Shown here: in pieces, positions 53,783 to 63,234 of the stretch
How the letters are laid out: each line of letters starts with the position of its first letter
Position numbering within the stretch: the stretch's first letter is position 1
NCBI GenBank assembly: GCA_016789745.1
Contig: JAEUQF010000315.1
Coordinates: forward strand, 18,485-82,484
Direction: 5' to 3'
DNA: 64,000 nucleotides
Source of the DNA: Bryobacterales bacterium
GTDB lineage: Bacteria > Acidobacteriota > Terriglobia > Bryobacterales > Bryobacteraceae
Notes under the pieces: generated by a model
Databases searched by the model: none
Told to the model about the DNA's origin: nothing
Seen by the model: the letters and a program-made list of their open reading frames with translations, nothing else
Made by a program: the position numbers and the translations under genes

Positions 53783-56104
53783 GTGACCACCTCCCCACCA
53801 GATCCGCGGAACGCGCTGCCTACCGCGACCCGCGCGCAGAGTGCCGCATGGCTTCCGCTGCCCTTCTTCCTGGTACTTATCACGCTGCTGCGCCTGCTGG
53901 AGCAGCCTGCTTCTTACGGCTCCCCGGCGTTACTGTTTTCGCTCAACTTCGTGTTCTCGGCGCTTACCTCGCTGATTGTCGTTATCCTGATCAGCCGCAG
54001 TTTTCTCACTCGCGGATCGCCTGGTTTGCTGCTGCTTGGTTGCGGCGTGCTCATCTGGGCCGCGGTAACGCTTGTCTCGGTTGCCGTCAACCCGAACGAT
54101 ATCAACTCAAACGTCACGATTTACAATCTGGGCGCCTGGCTGGCGGGGGCCTGCCATCTCACGGGCGCAATCCTGTCACTACGGGTGAACTTGTCCTGGC
54201 ACGCCCGCGGCACGCTTCTGGCGAGTTCCTACGTTGCGGCGATCGGTCTGTTTGCCCTGATCATCTATGCCTGCACCGTCCAGTGGACGCCGGTGTTCTT
54301 TGTCCAGGGGCGGGGCGGAACGCCGCTGCGGCAGGCGGTGCTCGCCTCCACTAGTGGCATGTTCGCCCTGACGGCGATTGTTCTGCGCGCGGGATACGCA
54401 GGGCGTCCCACTTCGTTCGCGCACTGGTATGCGATTGCCGCCGCGCTGATTGCCACGGGTCTTTTTGGCGCGCTACTGCAATCGAACTTCGGCAGCGCAC
54501 TGAATTGGGCGGCGCGGGCCGCGCAGTACACCGGCGGCGTCTACATGTTGATTGCCGCGGCTGTCTCGGTTCGGGAATCGCAGGCATGGGAGGTCTCGAT
54601 CACCACCGCCCTGACGCAAGCTCGTCATCGCTTCGACAGCATCTTCCATCTTGCCGTGGATGGCATTGCCGTCCACCGGCTGAGTTTCGAATACTGGCAC
54701 GGACCGTTTCTGGAGGTGAACCCTGCCTTATGCGACCTGCTTGGGTACTCTGCCGCCGAACTCTGTGCCCCGCTTCCGCCCCTGTTGACGCCTGCTGAGT
54801 CCCGTACGACATCGCTGGGCGATCTCACTCCGGGGGCGACTTTGCGCCGGGAACTCACGCTGGTGCGCAAAGACGGAACACGGCTGACCGCGGACGTGAA
54901 CACGCGCGTGTTCGGCGACCGGGAGGCAACGCTGGCCATCTCCATCATCCGCGACATCTCCGCGCGCAAACAGATGGAGGACCAGTTGCGTGAGTTGGCC
55001 CAGCGGCTGACCTATCATGTGGACAACTCTCCGCTGGCGGTGATCGAGTGGGGGCCGGACATGCGCCTGACGCGCTGGTCGGCGGGGGCGGAACGAGTAT
55101 TCGGGTGGGCCGCCGAGGAGGTTCTGGGTAAGCGCATGGAAGACTTCCGCTGGATCCATGCCGGCGACTTTCCCCATGTCCGTGCTGTTTCGGAGAACCT
55201 TCAGGCCGGCCACGTCCAGGGATTCTCAGCCAATCGAAACTATCGCAAGGATGGCTCCATTGCGCACTGCGAATGGTACAACTCCTGCCTTTTAGATGAA
55301 GCCGGGAACCTGCGATCGATCCTCTCGCTGGTGCTGGACGTCACCGCCCGCAATGAGGCCGAAGCGGCGCTCCGCCGCTCCAACACAGATTTGGAACAGT
55401 TCGCCTACGCGGTGAGCCACGACTTGCAGGAACCGCTCCGGGCGGTCAGCATTTTCACGGATCTCCTGCAGCAGCGCCACCGCCCAGCCCTGGATGCGTC
55501 CGGCCGGGACTACCTTGACCGGGTGGTTACTGGCGCCCGCCGCATGCATCGCCTCCTGGGAGGGCTCCGCGCGTATCTCCAATTGACAGGGGCTTCACCG
55601 GCAGCATCCGCGCTCACGCGGGCCGCCGTCACCGACTCGCAGGTTGTGCTTGCCGATGTGCTGGCCGCGCTGGACCCGGTGATCCAGCGGGAGCATGCCA
55701 CCGTCATCGTAAAGGGTCCGCTGCCGGCGTGTGCCGTTCCGGCAATCCACCTGGAACAGTTGCTGCAGAACCTGCTCTCGAACGCGCTGAAGTTCCGGGC
55801 GCCCCAGCGGCAACCGGAGATCACCATCGCCGCGGAACCGGCCGGTAATCTTACCGTTTTTGCGATTCACGACAACGGCATCGGCATTGAACCGCAATAC
55901 ACGAGCCAGATTTTTGGCATATTTAAGCGCCTGCACACGCAGGAGCGCTTTGAGGGCAGCGGCATCGGCCTGGCCATCTGCCACAAGATTGTGGAACGCC
56001 ACGGTGGGGCGATCTGGGTGGACTCGACGGTGGGGAGCGGCTCGACGTTCCGCTTCACCCTGCCTGCCGCCGGCCAGCCACGATCGCAATCGGCAGGGCT
56101 GTAG
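53783..56104 (+). CDS. Membrane sensor histidine kinase with two PAS domains
   Basis: 773 residues from a GTG start. Residues about 22-265 contain about seven to eight hydrophobic spans, a MASE-like integral sensor. PAS domain 1 is at about 285-400 and PAS 2 at about 405-530, each ending in a PAC-like D-I-S-A-R-K or D-V-T-A-R-N segment. The HisKA domain has the phosphoacceptor His (about 546) in AVSHDLQEPLR, the phytochrome-type variant. The ATPase domain has NLLSNALKF, DNGIGIEP and GSGIGLAICHKIVERHGG. It should autophosphorylate and pass phosphate to a response regulator, but no regulator is adjacent. It converges on the propeller gene with a 6-base gap. Confidence 0.93.
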   Translation: MTTSPPDPRNALPTATRAQSAAWLPLPFFLVLITLLRLLEQPASYGSPALLFSLNFVFSALTSLIVVILISRSFLTRGSPGLLLLGCGVLIWAAVTLVSVAVNPNDINSNVTIYNLGAWLAGACHLTGAILSLRVNLSWHARGTLLASSYVAAIGLFALIIYACTVQWTPVFFVQGRGGTPLRQAVLASTSGMFALTAIVLRAGYAGRPTSFAHWYAIAAALIATGLFGALLQSNFGSALNWAARAAQYTGGVYMLIAAAVSVRESQAWEVSITTALTQARHRFDSIFHLAVDGIAVHRLSFEYWHGPFLEVNPALCDLLGYSAAELCAPLPPLLTPAESRTTSLGDLTPGATLRRELTLVRKDGTRLTADVNTRVFGDREATLAISIIRDISARKQMEDQLRELAQRLTYHVDNSPLAVIEWGPDMRLTRWSAGAERVFGWAAEEVLGKRMEDFRWIHAGDFPHVRAVSENLQAGHVQGFSANRNYRKDGSIAHCEWYNSCLLDEAGNLRSILSLVLDVTARNEAEAALRRSNTDLEQFAYAVSHDLQEPLRAVSIFTDLLQQRHRPALDASGRDYLDRVVTGARRMHRLLGGLRAYLQLTGASPAASALTRAAVTDSQVVLADVLAALDPVIQREHATVIVKGPLPACAVPAIHLEQLLQNLLSNALKFRAPQRQPEITIAAEPAGNLTVFAIHDNGIGIEPQYTSQIFGIFKRLHTQERFEGSGIGLAICHKIVERHGGAIWVDSTVGSGSTFRFTLPAAGQPRSQSAGL

Positions 56105-56110
56105 CGGGGC

Positions 56111-59100
56111 TCAGTTCACGGCTGTGGTGGGTACGACCGTGCCGGTAGTCGGGCTGGAAACGCCGCCAATTCGCAGCATCACGGGCAGATTCTCTCCCGT
56201 GGTCCGGAAACCCGGCACGCGAACGTCAACGCGGTACACGCCCACCAGGCCGGGTGCCAGGCCGCTCCACTCGACGATCATCTCCGACTGTGCCATGCGC
56301 GAGTCGCCGAAGAAGACCTCCACGGTATCGGTGACGGCGTCCGGGGATTGGGGCGTCGCTTCGCCGGCGCGGATGGTGGCGCCTTTGGTTGCTCCCAAGC
56401 CTACCGCGAAAAGGTGTAGGGATTCATCCCGCTTGGCTTTGTCGCGATTGGTGATCGGCGAGCCATCGGCACGATAGACGGCAGCCTGTCCGGTGCTTTC
56501 GTTGAGGAGTACGGCGGGTGCGTATTTGCTGGTGGCGAGCGTGTAGGTGGTGCTGGCGAGGTTGCGATCGGGCGAGCGGACCACCAGGCTGTGATTGCCA
56601 GCCGTGAGGCTGACCGGCAGTTGCGCGTTGATCTGGGTGGCGGACGTCATGATGAGCGGCAGGGGTGCTTCGTCCAAAGTGACGCACACGCCGCCCATGC
56701 GCGTCGGATAGGGTGCGGTGGTGGTGCTCGCGTCCGTGCCGAGGTTCTGGCCGAAGATGGAGATGAGGTTTCCGGGTGCGACGGTGTTGGTTCTAGAAGC
56801 CAGGTTCACGACGCCGCGCTGGGTGATGCTGATGGCTGGGGTGGCGGCCGTTCCGCCGCCTCCTGGGCCGCCGGTGGCGACGGCATTCAGGGGGATGACC
56901 GACAGGCCGGAGATGGTCAGGACATACGCCTCATTGCGTGCCAGATCCACGGCCATGGTGCGTCCGTTGACGTTCACCCGCTGTGTGCCGGTTTGCGCGG
57001 CCAGCGGGCCTTCCAAGGCAAGGCTTACCGAGCGGGCTACGCCAGTGGTGGTGTCCACCAGTTCCACCCAGGGCACGTCTCGGGTGACGGTGTTGGCGTT
57101 TGCCAATGTTGGGGGTGTGAAGCGAGCCGACAGGGCCGCGCTCACTGCCGCGACTGCCGCCACCGGCCGCGTGCCGGTCACTCCCGTGCTGATAGGTGTC
57201 AGCGTGGAGTTCAGCAGCCGCCCGTTCACAACGAAGTACTGGCCGCGCGGGCCTGCCGCCACTGGCCCGAAATAGCCCTGGATAGGCGTTGTGACGACGG
57301 ACTGCGAGAGCACGTACTCATCCGACATAGCATCGAACAGGTAGGCGGTTCCGGTGCCGCCCAGCAGCAGGGCGTACTCGCCTTCGGGCGATGCCACGAT
57401 GGTCCGTGGGGCGGTGATGGTGGTGGCGCCGATGACGGTGCTGGTGCGGCGCGGGATGGCTTCTTCTCCCACGATCTTCCAGAGCGAGCCATCGGACATC
57501 ACAATCTGCACGCCCGCCACCGTGGGGGCCAGCAGTGCCGGTGTGTTCAGGGCGAAGCTGGCGTTGTAGGGCACTGGGGGGAACTTCACGCGGCTGGTCA
57601 GGCGCCGTTCGTCCAGGTCGATGACGCTGATGCTTTCCCCGCCCGTGTTGGCGACATACAGCAGGCGGCCATTGGGAGTCATGGCCAGCGAGCGCGGTAG
57701 TTGGCCGACTTTGATCGGGGCGAGGAAGGCAGCGGCGGCGATGTCGTAAACCTCAACCTGGTTCATGCCCGAGTTGGCGATGTAGAGGCGGCCGCGGGTG
57801 GTGTCGTGCACCATGTCGACCAGGGCTTCGGCGGTGGACACGCTGACCGCGCTTGCCAGCACATTGCCTCGTGCCTCACTGTTGCGGTTGTTCTGGTAGA
57901 CGCGGATGCGCGGCGGCAGGTTGATTGCCTCATTGGAGGTGACCAGGAAGTCGGCGGGCGTGCTGGTGCCGAGCGAGCGTGCGGCATTCGAGTTGAAAGT
58001 GAGTTCGAAGATGATGTCCGCGCCGTCGCGCCGCGAGCGCACGGTGGGGGCATTCTGCGTGACCGCGGTCTGCTGTCCGGTGTTGATGGGGTTTGTCGTG
58101 GTGGGCGGGATCTGGATGGTGCCGCCCGGCCCGCCCAAGCCCGGTGGCAGCAGAATGGGGAAGCCGCCGCCCGGCGCCCCCCCTCCCGCTCCGCCCGGCG
58201 CAATGGGCGTCGTTGCGGTGGTGCCGCCGGTGAACAGGCTGGCTGATGCATTCATGTTTCCGCGTCCGGCATTGCGCACCCGCACTTCCACCGTGCGCTC
58301 GCCCGAGTTGACGCCGCACTGGTCGTTCTTGACCAGCGCCACGGTGCGATCGAGGACGGCAATCGGCGATTCGTTCCTGCGTCCGATGGGGATGGCCATG
58401 AAGCCGGATTGCGACAGCGCGTAAATCATGTCGCCGGCCGAACTGACGACCATATTGCCGGCGAGGTTCTCCGGCAGTTGCAACGCGAGGTGGATGAGCA
58501 GGTTGTCAGGGTCATTGACCAGCAGTTGCGTGATGTTGGCCTGCGCGGCGGTAGCGTTTACCGGGGCGATGTTGAAGGCCGCGTAGAGCGTGCCGCCGTC
58601 CGGGGCAAAGACGCTGCCGCCCTGGTTCTGCTGGGTGTTGAAGTTGGCGTTGTTGGCGAACGGATGCATCGCGTTGGCGGTGTTTTGCTGGGCGAGAATC
58701 GCCAGTGTTTCGCTGTCGAACAGGCTGAGTCCGGCCATGAACTTCGAGCCGTCGGGCGCGACCGCCAGGACGTTGGAGATGCTGGTGACGGTCCGGCTGC
58801 GGAGCACCGAGCCTGAGGCCACTTCGAACACGAAGAGCTGGCGGCTGGTGGTGTTGGGGTTATTCAGGCCGATGATCCAGCGGCCGTCGGCACTGGTGGC
58901 GAGGTTGCTGCGCGTGGCCATGAAGACGCGGCTGGAGGGGGCCGGCGTCTGGGGCGTCGCCGGTGCGGGCAGCGTGGTGGGCACCACGCGCAACGGGTCG
59001 CTGCCTTCGGCAATGTTGGGATCAAACAACAGCAGCCGGTTGTCGGCGTTGTTGGTGCCCGAGCCCAGTGTGGAGATGAGCACGCGTTCGTCGCCGCCCA

Positions 59101-59458
59101 CCGCTACGCCTTCGGGTGCCGCGGGCAGGCCCACCTTGCGCACCACGGCGTTGGCACCGAGATCGACCACGTCCAGTGTTGACCCGCCGTAGGAGGTGAC
59201 GTAGAGATACTGGCCGCCGCGGGACATCGCGGCCGAGAGCGGCTGAATGCCTACGGGGATGGAACTTTGCAGCCGCGGCGTGGTGCCGGCGCTGAAGACG
59301 TCGATGCGATTCTGGGTGCTGTTGACGATGTAGATGCGGTTCCGCGCTTCGTCGAGAACGATGTCGGTAGCGCCGCCCACCACACCCACGGCGGTTCCGA
59401 AGGTGGCCGCCTGGAGCCACCCGCCCGCGATCAGAAGACCGGCTGTGAGAAGCTTCAT
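56111..59458 (-). CDS. Secreted YVTN-type propeller with TIGR03437-like C-terminal domain, long paralogue
   Basis: 1115 residues with a signal peptide (MKLLTAGLLIAGGWLQAA). Two seven-bladed-type propellers, about 20-380 and 545-830, with repeats like YIVNSTQNRIDVFSAG, YVTSYGGSTLDVVDLG and YVANTGGESISVIDLDERRL. A Gly/Pro-rich insert (about 405-460) separates them. The C-terminal part (about 885-1100) is TIGR03437-like: NTVAPGNLISIFGQNLG, CVTLDEAPLPLI, INAQLP, then HLFAVGLGATKG and GVYRVDVRVPG. That domain is known mainly from Solibacter relatives and is presumed to be for surface attachment. The gene lies 5 bases after its paralogue and probably belongs to the same transcript as the sigma factor upstream. 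Confidence 0.85.
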   Translation of the reverse strand: MKLLTAGLLIAGGWLQAATFGTAVGVVGGATDIVLDEARNRIYIVNSTQNRIDVFSAGTTPRLQSSIPVGIQPLSAAMSRGGQYLYVTSYGGSTLDVVDLGANAVVRKVGLPAAPEGVAVGGDERVLISTLGSGTNNADNRLLLFDPNIAEGSDPLRVVPTTLPAPATPQTPAPSSRVFMATRSNLATSADGRWIIGLNNPNTTSRQLFVFEVASGSVLRSRTVTSISNVLAVAPDGSKFMAGLSLFDSETLAILAQQNTANAMHPFANNANFNTQQNQGGSVFAPDGGTLYAAFNIAPVNATAAQANITQLLVNDPDNLLIHLALQLPENLAGNMVVSSAGDMIYALSQSGFMAIPIGRRNESPIAVLDRTVALVKNDQCGVNSGERTVEVRVRNAGRGNMNASASLFTGGTTATTPIAPGGAGGGAPGGGFPILLPPGLGGPGGTIQIPPTTTNPINTGQQTAVTQNAPTVRSRRDGADIIFELTFNSNAARSLGTSTPADFLVTSNEAINLPPRIRVYQNNRNSEARGNVLASAVSVSTAEALVDMVHDTTRGRLYIANSGMNQVEVYDIAAAAFLAPIKVGQLPRSLAMTPNGRLLYVANTGGESISVIDLDERRLTSRVKFPPVPYNASFALNTPALLAPTVAGVQIVMSDGSLWKIVGEEAIPRRTSTVIGATTITAPRTIVASPEGEYALLLGGTGTAYLFDAMSDEYVLSQSVVTTPIQGYFGPVAAGPRGQYFVVNGRLLNSTLTPISTGVTGTRPVAAVAAVSAALSARFTPPTLANANTVTRDVPWVELVDTTTGVARSVSLALEGPLAAQTGTQRVNVNGRTMAVDLARNEAYVLTISGLSVIPLNAVATGGPGGGGTAATPAISITQRGVVNLASRTNTVAPGNLISIFGQNLGTDASTTTAPYPTRMGGVCVTLDEAPLPLIMTSATQINAQLPVSLTAGNHSLVVRSPDRNLASTTYTLATSKYAPAVLLNESTGQAAVYRADGSPITNRDKAKRDESLHLFAVGLGATKGATIRAGEATPQSPDAVTDTVEVFFGDSRMAQSEMIVEWSGLAPGLVGVYRVDVRVPGFRTTGENLPVMLRIGGVSSPTTGTVVPTTAVN

Positions 59459-59463
59459 GACGC

Positions 59464-62301
59464 TTACCTCACCGAAACCACGACGCCGTCGCTCTTCTGC
59501 CCGGTGGCCAGGGACCGCACGACCGCCACGTAGTTGCCCGATGGCAGGTCCGCCGGGATCTGCGCGACGATGCGGCCGGGGGCGGTTTGCAGCAGGGGCA
59601 GCGCGATGTCGCTGAAGGTTACGCAGGAGCCACCGAGCACGGTGGGCGCAGGCAGGTCGTCGGCGATGACGGTGTCGGCCAGGTTGACGCCTGTCACCTG
59701 GACGAAGCTGCCTTGCGTGAAGTTGCGCGTGCCGTCGCTGGCGTTCACCACCGCGGTGGCGCCGGCGATCTGCGGCCTCGACATGCCGACAGGCGTCGTG
59801 GGTACGAAGGTCATACCGGAGACCGTCAGCACATAGGCGTTGCCGTTGGCGTCCATCGCCACCTGACGCGGCGGGACGTTCAGGCGTGTGTTGCCGATGA
59901 GCGTTTGGGGCGGGTTTTCCGCGATTGCTCCGACAACGGTGACGGAGTTGTCGCGCATGTCCAGCAGTTCGAGCGTGGGCCGCGGGTCGCTGGTGGGCGT
60001 GGTGGTGAGCTGCGCTTTCACAGGTGTGGTGAGGCGGAGGAACCGATTGTCGTCGATGACCCCGAGCGCCGCCACGTTCCGCCGGGTGGCCAGCGGCAGC
60101 GTCTGCGAGGCCGTGGGACTTTCCGATCCGCCCACGGTGGACAAGGACGGGCCGAAGAGGAAGCCGTTGGCCGCCAGGTACGAACCTTCCGGACCCGCCG
60201 CCAATGCGCCATAGAAGCCGGTGATGTTGGTCTGCGTATAGGCGCGGGTGGAGTTCGTATAGCTGTCCGACAGGCCGTCATAGCGGTACACGGTGCCGTT
60301 GCCCGCCAGGGTGAGGATGGTCTCGCCACCGGGCGTGGACAGCATGCGTACCGGCCCGTTGTTGCCGGTTACGGTCAGCTGTGTGGGAATCACATTGCTG
60401 GCGGGGCGTGTGGTGGCATCCTGTCCCACCACTTTCCACAGGGATCCGTCCGACATGGCGATCTGCAGGCCGAAGAGCCCCATCGCGATGGCCTGCGGGC
60501 TGACCGGATTGGTGGTGCCGGAGCGCGGGCGGGCCGGGAAGCGGATGTTGCCGGTGATGGCCCGGGTATCGAGGTCAATGACCTGGATGGACTCACCCCC
60601 GGTGTTGGCGACGAACATGCGTTTGCCGTCACCGGCCATGGCCATCTGGTGCGGCAATTGCCCGACGAGGATGGGCTCGATGAACTTCTGCTTGTCCATG
60701 TCGAAGACTTCGATGCGGTTGTAGCCGGCGTTGGTGACGTAGACGTGGCGGCGGAGATCGTCCACCAGGATGTCGTGCAGGCCTTCGGCGGTGGTGAGGC
60801 CGGTGGGGATGGGGAAGACAATGCCGCGCTGGTCGGCCTGCCGCACGTTCATGAAGACGCGGATGGTGTTGGGGATGTTGATGGCGTCGTTCGATGCCAG
60901 GCTGATGTTCAGTGCGTTGCCCTGGTTGGTGGCCGAGCCGGAGTAGAGATTGGTGCCGTACTGACGCGTCACGCTGGTGCGGCCCGGCTCCAGCGTGAAG
61001 GTGATCTCTGAGGGTGCCACGCCGCTGGTGGTCTGTGCTACCAGAGCCGCGGTGGTGTCGGGAACGCTGAACGTCAGCGGACCCTTGCCGGCGTTGAGGA
61101 TGCGCACCTTCGCCCGTGCCAGGCCGCGATTGCATTCGTCCACGGCCAGGAAGACGGTGGTAGCTTCGGGCATCAGGATGGGGTAGTCGTAGAGCGTGGC
61201 AAGGGGCAGGTGAAGGAGGCCGGATTCGGAGAGCCCCCACGCCTGGGTACCATCGGAGGTGATCAGCATCTTGGCGACGATGCTTTCCGGGATCTTGATT
61301 CCAAGCCTGACGGCGAGATTGCGCGGATGCGAGATGAGCAGCGTGGAGGCTTGGGGGCGGGTTGCGGGCACGGTGGCCGGGGCTACGTTGAAGGCGCTGT
61401 AGAGCGTCGCGCCATCGGCGGCAAAGGCACTTCCGCCCATATTCTGGGTGGAGTTGAAGGTGACGTTCGCGTTCGAACTCAGAGGGAAGGGGATGTTGGC
61501 GGTGGTGTACTGCGCCAGTACGTTCAGCGTCTCGGTTTCATATAGGGTGAAGCCGGCCATGAAGGTTGCGCCGTCCGGGCTGATGGAGAGGACCGTGGAT
61601 TGCCCGGTAACGGTGCGGCTGCGGAGGATGGTTCCAGAGAAGGCCTCATAGACGAACACCACGGTCTGGGCGTTGTTGTTGATGGTGCTGAGGCCGACGA
61701 TGAAGCGCCCGTCGGGGGTACGGATGAGCTTGCCGCGGAAGGTGGTAGTGGGCCGCCCGATGGTCACGGCGGTCAGTGGCGACGGCGTGGGCGGCGGGGG
61801 AGGGAAGTTGACGGGCGACAACTGCTGGCCGGAGGCTTGGTTGGGGTCGTAGATGAGGAGTGTGTTTACTTGGTCGGTGGTGCTGGTGCCCTGGGTGGTG
61901 ATCAGCACCCGCCCATCGGCGCCGGCCTCGACGCCTTCGGGCACTGCGCTGAGGGCTACGGTTTGCGTGAGGGAGTTGATGCGCAGGTCGATTACGGCCA
62001 GCGACGAACTACCGCTGTTGGTGACATAGAGATAGTTGCCGTCCATCGACATGGCGCCGGCCACCGGGCTGGCGCCGACGGGGATACTAAGTAGGACACC
62101 CTTTTCGAGGTAACTATAAATGTCCACCCGGTTCGCGTTCTGATTGATCAGGTAGATCCGTCCGCGGCCTTCGTCGAGGACGGCGTCCGAAGGGGTGCCG
62201 CCCAGGCGTACGACGCTGCCGAACGTGGCGCTGGTGGCCTGTGCGTGCAATTCCGGAGCCATGGCTCCCATCGCCATCAGGAGAATCCAAGTTGCTGCCA
62301 T
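59464..62301 (-). CDS. Secreted YVTN-type propeller, short paralogue
   Basis: 945 residues with a signal peptide (about 1-22, MAATWILLMAMGAMAPELHA). It matches the downstream paralogue throughout: YLINQNANRVDIYSYLEKG, YVTNSGSSSLAVIDLRINSL, FVANTGGESIQVIDLDTRAI. It lacks the Gly/Pro-rich insert and stops after the first half of the TIGR03437-like domain, ending YVAVVRSLATGQKSDGVVV. The final half (about 120 residues in the other copy) is absent, with no sign of a frameshift at the stop. GGAGG lies about 12 bases before the ATG, rather far. It follows the ECF sigma factor gene by 76 bases on the same strand. Function is not known. Confidence 0.85.
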   Translation of the reverse strand: MAATWILLMAMGAMAPELHAQATSATFGSVVRLGGTPSDAVLDEGRGRIYLINQNANRVDIYSYLEKGVLLSIPVGASPVAGAMSMDGNYLYVTNSGSSSLAVIDLRINSLTQTVALSAVPEGVEAGADGRVLITTQGTSTTDQVNTLLIYDPNQASGQQLSPVNFPPPPPTPSPLTAVTIGRPTTTFRGKLIRTPDGRFIVGLSTINNNAQTVVFVYEAFSGTILRSRTVTGQSTVLSISPDGATFMAGFTLYETETLNVLAQYTTANIPFPLSSNANVTFNSTQNMGGSAFAADGATLYSAFNVAPATVPATRPQASTLLISHPRNLAVRLGIKIPESIVAKMLITSDGTQAWGLSESGLLHLPLATLYDYPILMPEATTVFLAVDECNRGLARAKVRILNAGKGPLTFSVPDTTAALVAQTTSGVAPSEITFTLEPGRTSVTRQYGTNLYSGSATNQGNALNISLASNDAINIPNTIRVFMNVRQADQRGIVFPIPTGLTTAEGLHDILVDDLRRHVYVTNAGYNRIEVFDMDKQKFIEPILVGQLPHQMAMAGDGKRMFVANTGGESIQVIDLDTRAITGNIRFPARPRSGTTNPVSPQAIAMGLFGLQIAMSDGSLWKVVGQDATTRPASNVIPTQLTVTGNNGPVRMLSTPGGETILTLAGNGTVYRYDGLSDSYTNSTRAYTQTNITGFYGALAAGPEGSYLAANGFLFGPSLSTVGGSESPTASQTLPLATRRNVAALGVIDDNRFLRLTTPVKAQLTTTPTSDPRPTLELLDMRDNSVTVVGAIAENPPQTLIGNTRLNVPPRQVAMDANGNAYVLTVSGMTFVPTTPVGMSRPQIAGATAVVNASDGTRNFTQGSFVQVTGVNLADTVIADDLPAPTVLGGSCVTFSDIALPLLQTAPGRIVAQIPADLPSGNYVAVVRSLATGQKSDGVVVSVR

Positions 62302-62377
62302 TGTGGGGAAGAACCTCCAGCCTGGGTTACAGTCGCGATAAGTTGGGAAAGCTTTACGTTATTAACGGAATTGCGGG

Positions 62378-62953
62378 TCAGGCCAAGTGTTCCCGTAAGC
62401 TGGCATAACTTCGGAAGAGGATCGATTTCACCGCCGTGAGCGAACAGTTCAGTTCCTGACCAATCTCGTGGTAACTGCGGTCCTCCCATTTGTGCAGTTG
62501 TACCGCCCGGCGCTGGCGTTGCGGCAGCCGTCCGAGCGCTGATTCGATCACCTGGGAGCGTTCCTCCGATAGCAGGAGACTTTCCGGCGTGGGGATGCGG
62601 CCGGCGGCGAGTTTGCGATGCGTGGCGGGAGCTACGGCATCGAGACTCTCCTGCTGCCGGATGCGCTGGGTGCGCAGCCACTTGAGGCCGCGGTTGAGAG
62701 CGATGCGGTAGACCCAGGTGCTGAACTCGGCTGTGGGTTCGTACTTGTGACGAACCTGGAAGATGGTGAGGAAAACGTCCTGCGAGAGGTCGCGGGCCAG
62801 GTCGGCGTCGCGCACGACCGAGTAAAGGAGCTTCACGACCCGCTCGCGATGGCGTTGGTAAAGCTGGTCCATCGCGGCGTCGTCGCCGCTCTTGACGGCA
62901 AGCATCAAACGGACGTCTTCGGAATAGGAGGGCGTAGGAGGGTTGTGTGTCAT
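62378..62953 (-). CDS. ECF-type RNA polymerase sigma factor
   Basis: 191 residues. Region 2 covers about 25-95 (MDQLYQRHRERVVKLLYSVV, DLARDLSQDVFLTIFQ, EFSTWVYRIALNRGLKWLR). Region 4 covers about 130-190 (ALGRLPQRQRRAVQLHKWED, SYHEIGQELNCSLTAVKSIL). It should direct RNA polymerase to a small regulon, perhaps including the two propeller genes downstream. No anti-sigma factor is adjacent on either side, which is unusual. The start has no clear ribosome binding site. A shorter start is possible but would cut region 2 little. Confidence 0.93.
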   Translation of the reverse strand: MTHNPPTPSYSEDVRLMLAVKSGDDAAMDQLYQRHRERVVKLLYSVVRDADLARDLSQDVFLTIFQVRHKYEPTAEFSTWVYRIALNRGLKWLRTQRIRQQESLDAVAPATHRKLAAGRIPTPESLLLSEERSQVIESALGRLPQRQRRAVQLHKWEDRSYHEIGQELNCSLTAVKSILFRSYASLREHLA

Positions 62954-63234
62954 GGGCTGCCTGACTGGATGTTGGGACGCAGCCCAGACGCGCAGGTTGA
63001 CAACTACCCCCGGAGATATAACAGTTCTTTACGCCCGCTTAATCTTGCTTAACAAACGGTTGGCCGCCGGCGGCCAAACACGCCTGGTTGAAAGACGCGC
63101 GTCAACGTCTCCGGAAATCTCGCGCGGAGCCGCAGAGGACGCAGAGAAGATATGGCCGAACAACATAAGGAAGAGATCGCGTGCGTCTTCCTGTTATGGT
63201 CGGCCCCGCCAGGACTGGGATACGCGACGGGCTG
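62954..63234. other. Control region upstream of the sigma factor, with a perfect palindrome
   Basis: No gene seen. TTGGCCGCCGGCGGCCAA at 63060-63077 is a perfect 18-base palindrome, a possible operator or short stem. CCGCAGAGGACGCAGAG at about 63130-63146 is an imperfect direct repeat of a kind seen scattered between genes in several bacterial groups. On the minus strand TTATAT at about 63017-63022 could be a -10 for the sigma gene. Confidence 0.4.

Noticed and set aside
56111..62301. CRISPR-like or tandem DNA repeats in the propeller genes
   Set aside because: The repetition is at the protein level, from propeller blades and Gly/Pro codons, with no spacer pattern.
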